The notes under the pieces are model-generated. The model did no database searches and was not told the DNA's origin. It worked only from the letters and a program-made list of their open reading frames with translations. DNA of 64,000 nucleotides, taken from contig JAKNDB010000047.1 in NCBI GenBank assembly GCA_024305405.1, positions 62,001 through 126,000 on the forward strand, in the 5' to 3' direction. Every line of letters starts with the position of its first letter. Position 1 is the stretch's first letter. Shown here piece after piece: positions 11,566 through 25,000 of this stretch. The position numbers and the translations under genes were made by a program. The stretch is from Dirofilaria immitis (lineage: Eukaryota > Nematoda > Chromadorea > Rhabditida > Onchocercidae).

Positions 11566-14256
11566 ATGGGTAATTTATTTGGTAAAAACAGCTAGCACTG
11601 CCAGCAATATCTCAACAGGATCAAGCGATTTTGGTTAATAATTTTTGTCATATTTGAAGTCTTTCGCCTGTTTAAAAATGAAAGTTAGGTGTGTAAGATT
11701 ACCTATCCATATTTATATTTGGAAAAAATACAAATACTTTTGCCATAATATCCTTTTTTCTTTTTGTCATAAATATCCAAAATGACGGGAGAAATTTCTA
11801 AGTGTATGCTTCATTTTTCCAGAATTTATTGTCGTAAATCTTAAATTGAATTTTTTTTTGAAGATGAGTTAATTTATTTCTGTTTCCCGGAATACATGTA
11901 TTTACTTTAATATTAAAGAAAATTGACGAAACAGTTGCATTTTTTATGAAATTGATTTTGCAAGGAAATAACAATTTTGCTGTTCTAAACTTAGTTTTTC
12001 CGATTTATTTGTTTCAGCTTTCTTCCTAGTATTAGCTAAATTTTGTGGGATTACGGAGATTTGATGATTGCTCTGTTGCTTCAATCCTATGAACATTATC
12101 AATTTCCGAAATAATCGTAGTTTCATTTGGAAAAAATTTTCGTTTGTCTCAAAAGTCTACAGCAGACTGATAAACTAAGTAGGAAAGCTTGTGAATATTT
12201 TACTTTCTTCCTTTAAAACCAGAAATATATTTTGCAGCAGTTAAAAAGTCAAAGAGACAAAATGAAACAGTATATGAAAAGAAATGAGAAACAAATGGAA
12301 CGCGAGAAGGAACTGGTGAAACAATTGGTAAAAGCCAACAAAAAGAGTAAATTTCTTACTTTTCTTTATTTTTCGTTTACATTTGTGCAGTTTTAGCATG
12401 TGCAGTTTAAGAAATTATTTTTAATTAATTATCCAGTCTCTTCGTTTATATGCAAGAGCATCTTTTTGTCTTATATTTTCTTTTACTCTTCCGCCGAATT
12501 CTTCTTTTGTATATGTATTTCTAGCTGTTGATATCAAATTTTTCTTTCATATAGCAAACTAGATAGCGGTATGTTTGTAAATAATTATATTAAATTTACT
12601 TTACTGTGTGAGCATTTCATTATAGCATCATTTTCGAAAATCAATTGAAGTTATTTTGATTTCTATTTAAATAATCTATTTTGTAAGAAATTTCATATTT
12701 TCAGTCGTGCCTTATTAATTTTAAAAGGAAGAAATATCAGCAATCAGTGATTGAAAGAACGTTGCAGCAGTTGGATGCGATTGAAAGAATGGTATTTGTT
12801 TCTCAAATATTTTAGCAATTTTCCCAAGATTATGTAGCTTTATTATTTATTGAAGTTTAAGAGGAAGGAAAACTATTAAAAAAAACTAAAAACTACAATT
12901 AATATATACCAGAATCAAAGAGTTTATATTGATTTTTCAACAGTGTTTAAAAGAAATTCTCTTAAAGGTCAATGATTTGGAATTTGCCGTCATTGAGCAG
13001 AAAGTGCTGGAACAACTGAAACATGGTAATGAGGTTTTAAAGCGGATGAATCAGGTATTCATAAATAATTATTTCTAGATTAAATATATAGCTAGAATTA
13101 TAGATAAGATCGAGGAGAAATTAAGATTATAAAAATTTCTTTATAAAATTATGGTGAGACTTTTATAGATATATTTTCAAACTGCAAGAAAGTAACTAAA
13201 TTTTTCGGAAACTATTTCAAATTATTTGCTAAATTTATATTTGTTTGATGGAGTGCTTTCTGCAGTACTCATAATTATCGAGTTTCTTTGAAATATTTGG
13301 AAATTTAAATATTAGAAATTAAAATTTCGAGGATTTGAATCATTTGTGTTGTTACTGATTAATTTTGCTTCAGTGATTTTATTTCACCTTGCTTTGATCT
13401 TTCGTCTCAAATTTATTAATTGTCCCTCTTTTGCTTGGTGATTCACTTGTATTTAAAACATTGCTTATTTGAAGATTATTTCAATTGATGATATCGAACG
13501 AATTATGGATGAAACAAAAGAAGCTGCTGAGTTTCAGGAAGTAAATTGAGATCCGTTCCACATTAAAGAATTTTAACTATTCTCTTTTGCGGTATATTTG
13601 ATTACTTAATTATAAAATATTTTATTTTTTCTTTGAATGTTTTATAATGCTTTTTGTAGGAAATATCAAACATGCTTAGTGGTAAGCTTGGTGAAGATGA
13701 TTTGGAAGAAGTGGAAAAAGAATTTGCAAAATTGTTAGAAGAAGAAGGCGAACTTGTTTTACCGGAAGTATCATCGAAATCACTGCCTGCGATAATACCT
13801 GAGAAAATAAGTAAGTATTCTATTAATTGATATTGACAGGTTTCTTTATAAAAGATTTGTTCACTGGCTTTTTTTTTATTTTTGGAAAATTACCTTGAAA
13901 TGCTTGATTTGCATCGAATTAAACGAAAGAAGCCTCTAATATCTGGATAATATCAGAATAATTTGCAGTCAATAGAGTATATCTTGTTAGAATAAATTTG
14001 TTATATGTATTTCTCGAAATATGTTTAAAATGCTTAAGCTTATTGATTTGCTCTGTTCTGTTGGCTGGGAAAAAGGTTAGATAGAATTCTGGTTTTATTT
14101 TATTTTAAATCTTAATTTCCCGTAAATTGTTCAACCCGCAGATATGAATTATTCATTCGATTAAAACTTCTTGGATCTTTTATCGTTTTCTTTTTATGTC
14201 AATTAAAATTAATTTTAGAAGAGAGGCGTGAACAGGTGGCGCTGGAAGCATCGTAA
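11566..14256 (+). CDS. CHMP6/VPS20 ESCRT-III subunit
   Basis: Exons 11566-11633, 12238-12346, 12705-12791, 12968-13054, 13475-13540, 13660-13810 and 14219-14256. With three missing bases restored the product is 202 residues, against 201 in human CHMP6. It nucleates ESCRT-III on endosomes, linking ESCRT-II to CHMP4/SNF7. The start MGNLFG is the N-myristoylation signature of CHMP6. It is followed by SQQDQAIL, QLKSQRDKMKQYMKR (human QLKQQRDKLRQYQKR), VNDLEFAVIEQKVLEQLKHG, ISIDDIERIMDETKEAAEFQ and an acidic tail with LPEVSSKSLP and ALEAS at the end. The frame breaks at A runs 11584-11588, 12340-12344 and 12723-12726, one base short each; as given, translation would stop at 11593. Because the rest is fully conserved, this looks like a live gene with sequence errors. 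Confidence 0.92.
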
Positions 14257-16956
14257 AGTAGTTATTCATGCTGTTTCTCTGACTAGTGGTTCGTTTAAAT
14301 GATCATTGAAAAGTCTGGCTCAAGAGTTTTCTTTTAATTTTAATATTTCATTTTTTTATAGAGGCTTTACTACTATGCTTAGGAATTTAACAAATGTAAC
14401 AAGAAAGCTAATATGGTAGCTTTTATAAAATGTGTATATAATTTTAATATTTTGCAAAAGTTTAAACCGAATACAAAATTTGCATTGAATTAGGAAACGT
14501 CTGATGGGCAATAATTTTTCTGATTTCAAGGAAAATTTATTCATTTTAAAATCAATTTTATATGTAAAAATATTCATTTCTTTGTTTGTTATTTGATTCC
14601 ATTATGCTAATTTCTTCTGTGATAAGCGGAATAATGTGATTTAATTGTTTGAATAAATGTATTTTCGTCTATCTTTGGTTGTTCTTAATAGCTTAAGTTT
14701 TTATAACAAGAATTGCATTTAAACTGTTCCATCTTTAATTTCGAATCGGAAAACGTCGAGGAACACTACATCGACTATTCGTTTTAACGGAAATCAAGAT
14801 CAACTAATTCCAAGCATCACTGTTTTATATATTTTATGATGTTAATACCCTGTGTGGTACGGAAATTACGACCAGCAATTCGTCTTCTCCTATCCCAATA
14901 TTCAAATCATCTGAAATTCTGAAAGGTCAAATCATTTCTCCAATTCTTGCCTCAGAAATGGTTAAGAGGTTGTTTATAAACATTTCAGCACGGCAGATAT
15001 GAGTGGTGCATGAATTTTCGTCATGGGCAATTTTGATCTCATAGGCAATATGGAATTGATCCTTTGCTCAAGTGATTATAAAACGGCCCTCTAACAAATT
15101 GACTATCGGAGACCTCAACTTTGGCAAAGTTGCCTGGGATAATACTTTCTAATATTTTTAAAGCACAATTTTTCCTGATCTCAAAATTGAAATATAAGTT
15201 GCTTAAAATATATCAAAACATTAAGCAAATAACCAAAATATATTTTAAAAAAACATAAAAACTTGTAAAATTTAAGAAATTAAAACAGATATAAATATTA
15301 ATTATCACTATTTAATAAATGTTTTTCATTCGATCCAATAAATATGTGAAATATACAATTGCATGTGAAAAATAAGCTTTCATCAACCATACATTCAATG
15401 CGATGGGATGAAGCAAAAATTTTGACAAATTCCTTCGTTACATCCCACCATATTATTTATTTTCAGTTTAAAATTGCACTTTAAAAAAAAAGCAAAGAAT
15501 AAGCAGCAAAATAAACCACATATTCGTATATTATCTATTTTATAGTATACTTGATAATATCAATTTTATCAATGCCATCATCCTTTTTGTTTGCCCGCAG
15601 TAGACAAATAAATAAATCACATTTCTTAAATTCTTATATCACTGATAGGAATTAATTTTATCAATAATGCAAAAGAAAATAGAAAATGTTTATTTCCTAC
15701 TTCCACTATTTGTACTTGCATATGTTCCGCAACACATCTCTTCTCATTCCTTCTATTCGATTTCTTATAAAGCTAAGGTATGAGATTTCTTGAATATTTA
15801 TTTTGTTTAATAATCTAAATAAATGACATAAAAATATTATGTAAATACAATAAAATAATCAAAAATGAAGACAGCGTATGAAGGAAGGAAAGAAGAAAAG
15901 GAAATGGGAAAATAAAATAAATAATAAATCGAAATATATAACTGTAATTTTAGAAAATCGAAACATACTTTCCACAATTTATCAAAATTAAAAAAGAAAG
16001 GATAATCTAACTGTTAGGAAATTTCAAATGTATAATTAAAAGAAATTACCTCATTCAAATCGTATTTAAAGCAAACAACTACATATATTCCCTTCTTTTT
16101 GTAATATGAATTTTACGATAGCTGTTTAATAAAATTTAGACGTTTGGTTACACTGTACGAGAAAGCAGTGAGAATATTGCAAAAAATAGAAATATGATCA
16201 AAAATATAACTATGAATATTAGGCTGAATCATACAGAACGGTAGTATACAAGAACCAAAATTACTGAAACCTAATAAATGATTGATCAACGGTTTCAATC
16301 CCTAAAGGTTCGTAAAACTGCTTCCAGTACCACATGCATTTTTCACCAAATTCTAAATAATAATTCTCTTTATCAAAAAAAAAATTTCTTTGATTGATTT
16401 TTTCATCTGAATGTATCGTGTTTAGAAATTATCTAAATTCTAACTTTAGCAATTATTAAAAAATTTAGAATAAAATAAAATAACAAGGAAAGATGGAAAG
16501 AAAGAGGAACACATTTTTTACAAATGACTTGAAAAATAAGTAACAATAAAAATGATAATAATGCACTTTCTTCATAATATCAATTTAAAATGATGATATA
16601 AAACGATAAAAATGAAGAAAAAAGGAAAAATGATAAGGTGCCAAAATATTGTTTAGAATATATCGATCTAATGAATGACATATACAATATATATAGACAT
16701 AAACAATCATAAATTTAATAAAGCATATTCAAAATATGCGCAATTTCAAAATATATTGAAATTTATTTATAAAGCATCGCCTATTTTGATCAAAAAAATT
16801 ATCAGATCATTATTTCAACAAAGAAAAATTTCATATTTTTAACATAAAATTCGTGTTTAATGACTAGTTTAAGGCTTTATCGAAAAAAACTAAGATGAGA
16901 AAATGAAAATAAAAAATGATGTTCATCAAATTAATAAACAGTAAAATAGGACCATG
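14257..16956. other. Convergent intergenic region between CHMP6 and TRPM 3' ends
   Basis: Holds the two 3' UTRs. AATAAA at 14652-14657 is a possible CHMP6 polyadenylation signal. TTTATT at 16762-16767 (AATAAA on the minus strand) is a possible TRPM one, about 190 bases after its stop. The stretch 14760-15140 is less AT-rich and has short open fragments, one reading TIGDLNFGKVAWDN, but no coherent gene. The rest is simple AT-rich DNA. Confidence 0.5.
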
Positions 16957-19900
16957 CTATGAATGGAATTTATCAGTTTGAATACCTTCCGTCTTATCAG
17001 GAGACAAAGTAATGGATTCTGCAACTGGATGTATTGATTGTGCTTCCGCGTCAGAAGTCAACTTATCCGATATTATAATAGCACATGACGATAACGAGTC
17101 ATTTTCTGAATGTCGATTAGCGCAAAATTCGATATATTCCTGCAATGAAATTTAAAAGTTATCAAAAATTCAGAGATTTTTTATTCTAATCGAAAAAGTG
17201 GATCAATCATAAAAATCAAGAAATATTGAAAGACAGCATATAAAACGACATCTTAATTTGAAGGCAGAAAAAAATCATTAAACTTCAATAAAAATTAGTT
17301 ACACCTTATTGGAATCCGTAAATTCTTCATCAACCAGAACAGTTTTTGATTCCTCTCCCATATCACTAAGACCGCTAGGCATTTCATCTCCAACATCACT
17401 TTCAATGACCGGAGCTGATTCGCCAGCACCAGTAACCATTACTTGCTATAAATGAAATGCTATACTCAAATACTTGTTAAATACTACTCTTCGTATTGGA
17501 TATAGTTTGATGTTATATCGTAATATAAGTAATATTTTCTGTGGCATAGAAAAAGTCATTTCCATATTCATAATAAACAATGAAGTAATTATGTCATTAA
17601 GTAAAAAATAGACAAAAATAATGAGTTTAATTCCATCATTCATTCAAGAAACAGCATGCAATTATACATGTTGTCTGTGTTTGAGTAAGCATATCATCAA
17701 ATCCAAATTTAAATTTGCCGAAGATACGTTTAAAAACTCGTACCTCTTCATATTCCTTAAAAATATCATTTTGATGGCGCAAAAGCTTTCTTTCGCTCTT
17801 CGTAAAGTCATTGTTGGCGTAATTGTCCCGCTATATGGCGGTTCTATATTATCAACATCTTCAACTAAATCGTCATTCTCTACATGGTGACCACTATGCG
17901 TTTGGCCAGAAAGATCACTGTCACAAAAGTGACTCTTAAAAAATTAAAATATCAGGAAGAAAAAAAAGCATCAAATAATTTACAACAGCCAAATATGCAT
18001 TGTTTGTTATTTAAATACATTTATCCGCTAACTGATAACTGTTACCTTCATTGCCCATCTCATTATTAAAATAAAATTTTTACCTGTCATTTTAAGCTCA
18101 AATAAAAAAATTTCATCATCCCAAGATCCTCACACTTCAAAATCGAACTGACATGATTCATTTAAAATAATTCTGGACATTGTATTATATACATATATAT
18201 TTTAACAAGAATGAGAATTATGGTAAATCTTAGATAACATATAAGGAAGTTCATATTTCTATGAATACTATAATTAGAAAAAAAAGACCTTATCAGGTTG
18301 CGAAGATTCATCCAAATCAATCGCATCAGTTATTGATGTATACTCTGCATGTCTTCTTGCACGCCTTACGCCATCCGTTATGCTAAAAGAAGAAAAAATA
18401 GAACAATTTAAAATTAATAAATTCAAAACTTTACTAGAAATACTTAAAAATAAAATAAGATTTATAAAACTAAGATAACTGGTCCATTTTATCAACAGAT
18501 AGAAGTAGTTCATTTCAAATACCAGTTGTCGAAGAAAAATAGAGATAAGAGATCCAGTCATTTTAAAAACATATTAAAAGAAAATTTTGAATAAAGAATA
18601 TATTTTGAATCAGTAAAAGCTTAAGTTTGGAAATAATTACAATAAAACACAACCTGATAGAAGTATTGATCATTCACACTTCATTCTTTAATTGAAATAC
18701 TACGAAAAAATTGATAAGAAATCATTTACCATGAGCTCTTCTTTCTGATTGTAGAACTATCATTTGCACGATTCAACATGGTTGGATCCAGAGACAAGAG
18801 ACTTCCAAAACGAACAAAACCAACACTGCAAATAAGTTACAAACTTTTTTCAGCAATTCTCAATGAGTTTGTGGAATTTGATACCATTCTATGCACAGTG
18901 CTAATATAGGAAATTTCCATTTTCATCAATATAGTAACATCTGTTACAGAATTTTGACAAAGGCCAGGTATAGAAAAAATTTCTTGCCAGAAATATCGAA
19001 AGAATAAAAAGGGCTTTTAAATGTTAATTCCATAGTATTAACAGTGTGGATCATCGTTAACGTAATTCATTTGATGTGATTAGTCGAAATAATTTCCTAG
19101 TTGGCACCATCGCTTTCATATAAGCATGAAATACAAGAAACTTTAGTTATATAAAATTTGGAATTTTATTAAAAATGACAATTCATTTTAAGCATACCCA
19201 TCCGTTTTTGAAGCAGCATTAATTTCCACACAACCAGTTACCGTTGTTGTACGGGTACGTTTTCTTGGATTAGCTAAAAAAAAAACTGGAAAATTTATTC
19301 ATTTATTTTTTTAAATACTTGCAACAGAATTACGAAAATGGTAGAAAACATAGAAGAAAATTCATATTTTTTCATTTCAGTCTAATTAATTCTGTCTCTA
19401 AACATCCTTCATTTCCAGTTCCTATAATTTGTAATTTCTATGCTATAAGTTGACGATAGCTGTGATTTTTAAGTGTCTCAATCATATTCCATAATTCACT
19501 GGATACAATCTATATGAAAACAAGTTAATAATATTCCTTACCTATGATGATGAATAAGACATGTACCCGAAAAAGTTATATAAGTTTAACTGTTCTGTAA
19601 TGCAATAGTTATATCTAATAATATGCATTAATGAACATGACATAGTAAGATTAATAATAGTGATTGTGATGAATCGATAAGATAATGTTGATAATGATAA
19701 AGTTGGTAACAGTTTCAAAATCGTACCATAACTAAAGCTATTATCGTCTTCTTTTGATGGACTTCTATAACAATTCCCCATACGCTCAGTTTGCAACTGA
19801 AACAAATTTATATGTACGAAGTAAAGTATTATGTCATTTGAAACATAAAAAATAAAACTCTGATTTTATAGTGCACACGCATTTTTAGAATTATCTAAAT

Positions 19901-22069
19901 TTTAGAAAACAGAAGAAACCAAGTCCTAAAAATAATTATTTAGTATTCTTCATTCATTCATAATCAAATTTCTGCTGAATTAAAATAAAATTTATTATTC
20001 AATGAAAAATGAGGAAAGAAGAAGAACAAACTTACTCTTTCATTTCTTGATAAGTAGTCGGTTTTGAAAGATTTGTTAAATCAGCAGGACCTGATGAATT
20101 CTCTCGACTACATTCATCTGCAGGTGAACCAGGTTGTAACGATGATAAAGGGAAACTACTACTGCCCGGATGTGATACTTTTGGGAAAAAATATGGTGCC
20201 GCATTTACTATTTGGCGCATATAATCAAGCATTTCATGCTGTAAATCAAGAAACTTTTATTAAATTTTTACCAACATTAAGAAATTCGAATGTGAATTTT
20301 TCTTTTTGCGAAAATTTTTTAAAGATTTGATCACTTCAAGTTCAGATGTGGAAATGGTAGAGTACGGATAATGTAAAAATATAAATGTTTGAATGCTCAA
20401 AGAGCATCAGTACACGTTGCTCGATGGAAGTGGTATTTTTGAAAAACTTTTTGCTTCTATCGAGAAAAAATAAAAGATCAATTGAACAGAATGGTTGTAT
20501 GATAAATCCTTAAACTTATTCGGAAAATACTGAGTGTTATATTAGAAGTCAGTATAACTGCTGAAAATTTCGGAAACTTAAATTTTTATCAAATAGAAAC
20601 AAACCTGTCTACTTTCTATAATCTCTAGACGACGATCCAAATCACGTACTGTTGTTTTAAGGATTGATTCCTTACTTGTAAGATCATTCAATCGAATAAG
20701 TATAAGATCAGTTCTAAAAAAAATGATAACAGTGACATATTAAGGAAAACATTTAAAACGTGAAATTTTCATAAAAGTAAAACAAATTTTTAAGTAAAAA
20801 AATATAAATTTCAGAAACTATAATTATCATTTGGTTTAATAATAAAAACTGAATATCAGTTTTATTAATTAATCAATCGTATAAGAAATATGTATAATTT
20901 ATACAACATTATAAATTTATACAACATTATAAATTCACGCAAAATAAGCAACAACATAAATTTATGACTCTCTATGAAAACTCACTTATGACTCAGTTCA
21001 GTGACTCAGTTGATCTCAGTTCAAATAATTCTAATCATTACAAGCCAAATAAAAACAAACAACCAAACAAAGATGAATCAGTGATAAATAAAATAATGCT
21101 AAAAAACAATAACATTACCTATCTGCAGTTCGATGAATTCTTTCTTCCGTCGATGTATTCCGTTCATATTCTTTTTCACGAGCTAAATCACCCATACATT
21201 CTTCTTCAAAATCATGTATCTTTTCCACTTGATCAGCATTCAAAAATAACTCTGCAAATTGCAGGAATTAATCAAACAGAAGAGCAATTAATGGTAAAGC
21301 AAGGCAAGAAATGCAATGCGGCTATCAATAAAAAATGTATGAAAATTTTTATTGATGGTGGAACTAACAAATACGCAACGGAAATCAAATAATTCAAAAT
21401 TCTTTTTAAAAAATTTTTTCAAAGAATTCAACAATTTTTGCATCCTTCAATTCTATATTTATTTAAAATATTGCATAATTTAATGAATTATTGAGAAAAA
21501 GAGCTATTATAATCTTTATCTTCGCTATTTATAGACTTACTTAAGGCAAAATCAAAAAGTTTCGAATTCGCTTTTGCGGCAAGCTTTGAATTTGTTGCGC
21601 AGCTTCTGAAATATTGAATCTTTCCGAAATGACATATATCGCCAAAATCTTTTCTGTGACAAATTCTTGTCTGATCCAGAAAATTAAAGCTTACAATCTT
21701 AATTCTATTAACGAGTAAAATGAATAATGATTCACAAATACTTATCCAACGATAAAATTTTGCTTAGATAAACCACAATATTTTATCAATTATATTTTTA
21801 TCAACAAACAATAATCAACATCAATTTCTCAAAAATCATCGCTTCTTATTATTAAAAAAAAAAAACCGTACAACATCGAAATCAAAAAAATTTTTTTTTA
21901 GAATATATGATACCTTTTAATCTTAATGCATTTGAAAATCATCCATAAATAGTACAAAGGTGTAAGTGGAGGAGGAAGGAAAGGTGTGCTTTCATATTCC
22001 ATTACTTGTCGATAACGTTGGAAAAGCCAAATTTCCTTCGAAACGCGATCCGTTTTTTCAAAAATGTTA
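16957..22069 (-). other. TRPM exons 38-49 (TRP helix, coiled coil, tail)
   Basis: Exons 22069-21914, 21653-21541, 21251-21119, 20713-20605, 20238-20036, 19796-19727, 19273-19198, 18825-18730, 18382-18289, 17934-17744, 17445-17305 and 17139-16957 (TAG at 16959-16957). Exon 38 reads [19 protein letters not shown] then FLPPPL, the TRP-helix region. Exons 40-41 give [20 protein letters not shown] and a heptad-patterned [13 protein letters not shown], the assembly coiled coil. The tail is polar and poorly conserved. Reading phase shows one base missing somewhere in exon 42 (possibly an A run near 20041) and one in exon 47 near 17785-17793. Confidence 0.87.
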
Positions 22070-25000
22070 CTGAAAGCAGAAGGAGAAAGATTGCGCATTA
22101 GTAAAGAAATTGAAAACTTTATGTCAATATTTTATTCAGCAAAATCTATTTAAAGAATTGTTTTTGTAAGAAACATTTTATATAAAATAATGAAGACAAA
22201 CTTGAAAATTGCCAAAAGCATGCTCATCAATAAGATATTAGCAATAAGCAGGAAACCTGTCATTAGCACTGGTGGTACCCAATAACCGTAAGGACATGTT
22301 TCATCTAAAACAATAGCCGTTTTAGAAGGATGAATCTCTCAATTAATTTGAAGAAATGAAGCAAAAATTAAATCAGCATATAATAGTTTTATATCATTTC
22401 AAGTACTAACCGAAACGCGTTCCATTATATAAATCACTGATAGTAATGCCTTTTGCACTATGTTCATCCCAAGCTAAAAATATAATCAAATTTTTAATCA
22501 TAGCTCTTATGCTTCAAATAATCATTCGTTAATGAACAATCTTGGTCATGAACAATTTTATAACTTTGAAGCTTGAATAAAAATTTTGATCAAATTTGGG
22601 AAAAAACCTTTATCGCCACATGTATCAATTTCTCCAGCATATACTTCGCCATAAAGCATAAAATATGGTTTATAAAAAATGTTCCGTAGAAGAAGCCAAT
22701 GCCAGCTTTCATCTGGATAAGTAATTGACTGTCGGGCCAAACCGAATGCTAACATTGAAACAAATAATAGTACGATGATGTAGAGCATATTTTGGATCTA
22801 TAAAATGAAAACGAATAATTAAAATTTCGTTTCAGCATTGTTTTACTTTGGTATAAAATTCTGAATAAATAAGTATTGACAACCATGTCGAAAGATTCTC
22901 ACTGTAGAAGGCAAAAAATCGGGCTAAAACCAAAAGATGATGCTTTAAACGAACCATTAAAATCTGAAGCTTACCATTTTCCCAGCCATAGTGATATAAG
23001 GCCCCATACGAGGATGAACACTTACAAAATCCAACAATTTTATAGACCATAGCATCGAATTACACGCCAACACCACTCTTCCAGCTGCTCTAAACACAAG
23101 ATATGAAGTAAGATGTGAAACATTGTTTGATAAACTAAAGAATTTTGATAAATTTGATAAAATAAAGATGATTTGATCGATTAATATTTGCAGATAGATG
23201 TTAACCTTATTGATTCATGTTTTATATCCAGCCGCAATCCAAATCCAATTAAATATGTTACAATGGCTAATGTTGTTAATAAATTCCAGATATTATTGAA
23301 AAATATTTGGCTTTTTGAGCAAGCGATTCCGGATCTGACATGACAAACTGAAATAGAATTGTTACCAAAAATTTCCACATAGTCGAAATAAATGTCGATA
23401 ATTTAAAAATAAGCGGAGAAGAAATATCATTACCATCTGTTCACTTAATCAATAAATGTAGTCAACGAAATCTAGGAAATTCCTACAATTTTGCAATGTA
23501 ATTTAAATTCTTTCAAATTTTCAAAAAAGTGAAGATCCAATCACAGAAGGTCTAACAATTCTGTATTCTTGCTCTGATTAAGTAAGATTACGGCTGTGTT
23601 CCAAATATCTAAATTAAAATAATTAAAATATTATGAAATTTGAAATTACGTATAAGCAAGAATATGACTATCTTTTTTCAAACAAAACTAACCTTACGCA
23701 AATGCTCCAAACCAAATGCAGCAACATATGCAAATACAAGCCATTCCAACCATGTTGGCTTAATTAATGTTCTAACCAATAGTGTATAAGCAAAGCAGCA
23801 CATGAATACACAAAAGGTAATTGCCCATGCCCAAAATGTTGTTATTGGCGCTACGTAAAATTCATAAAGCTTTCGACGAAATTTGATAGGTCTCTGAAAA
23901 TTTTCCAACTAACCATTCTAAATTAAAGAAAAATAAGCCTCAAATTATTACCAATTCAAGAATATTATAATTCATTATGCATAAATATCTTTTAACTAAG
24001 GTATTACTACTCCTAAACATATTTTTCTTGTTTTGACGTTTTTTTCTTCATGTGACAACAGCCATGTTATATTTGTTAAATTTATGCTGTGCGTTCAAGA
24101 AGCTTTCAATGTCAATGACAAAAAATGAACTCCACATTTTGAATTATATATAATTCTTCATCCTAAAAGAGTCAATGTTGATAATGAATTGATATTCATC
24201 GAAATCTACAGCAAATTGTGTTTTAAAATAAGCTATGATTATCTAATAAAAATATCCGACAATTAACTACTTATCAATTTATGAAAGAAACTGGGGAATA
24301 ATTTTAGTACTAGTAATCCGGAATATATTTAAATAAAACTTGAAAAGTAAAAATAAAGTATTCAAGTACTAACCATGTGAGGGACGCTTTGGCCTGCTAC
24401 TGTAACCATTTTGCAAAGTGATGGAGGAGCAGCTTTATTACCATGATCGGATGTATCGAATTTACGTTGCAAATTTTTACCTTTCATTAGTCCACAAACA
24501 CAATTCGTCAGTGAAACGCAAGTTTCACGATGAGCAACACGTTCTTCTAAAACATCCAAATTTACTCATAAATGAACATTTCTGTAATTTATTTTACCAA
24601 TGATTGAAAAAAATTCCTTTAATTAGCTAAAATAATCGCCGCACGATGAAAACATATTTATATAAATTTTCATTTAAATGATTTAAATCGGTTTTTTTAA
24701 ATCAAAAAGTTTAAAATTATTCAATTTTAGAAAACATGCATTCCGCACAAATGTTTAATAATCCAGATAATGATAAATAAAATGGCACGAACCAGTATAA
24801 AACAAACATAAAACCTGATTAGACGGCATTTAAGAAAAGTTTCTTTTACTATTTAATAAAAAGCATAATAAATAGTAATGCAAACTAAGATAATTGAAAA
24901 ATGATAAGCATGCACAAAATTACTTTTACTTATAGAATTTTGTTTTGGCGGAGTTTTACGTGATGCAATTCCAGCTTGTTGTTGTTCACTGATTCGACTT

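Noticed and set aside
15080..15160. Kinase-like fragment TIGDLNFGKVAWDN resembling the WNK/kinase DFG region
   Set aside because: Isolated short match with stops on both sides and no other kinase motif nearby; treated as chance.
20964..21392. 142-residue plus-strand open frame
   Set aside because: Antisense shadow of TRPM exon 40 and its flanking introns; the minus strand carries the conserved HDFEEECM coding sequence.
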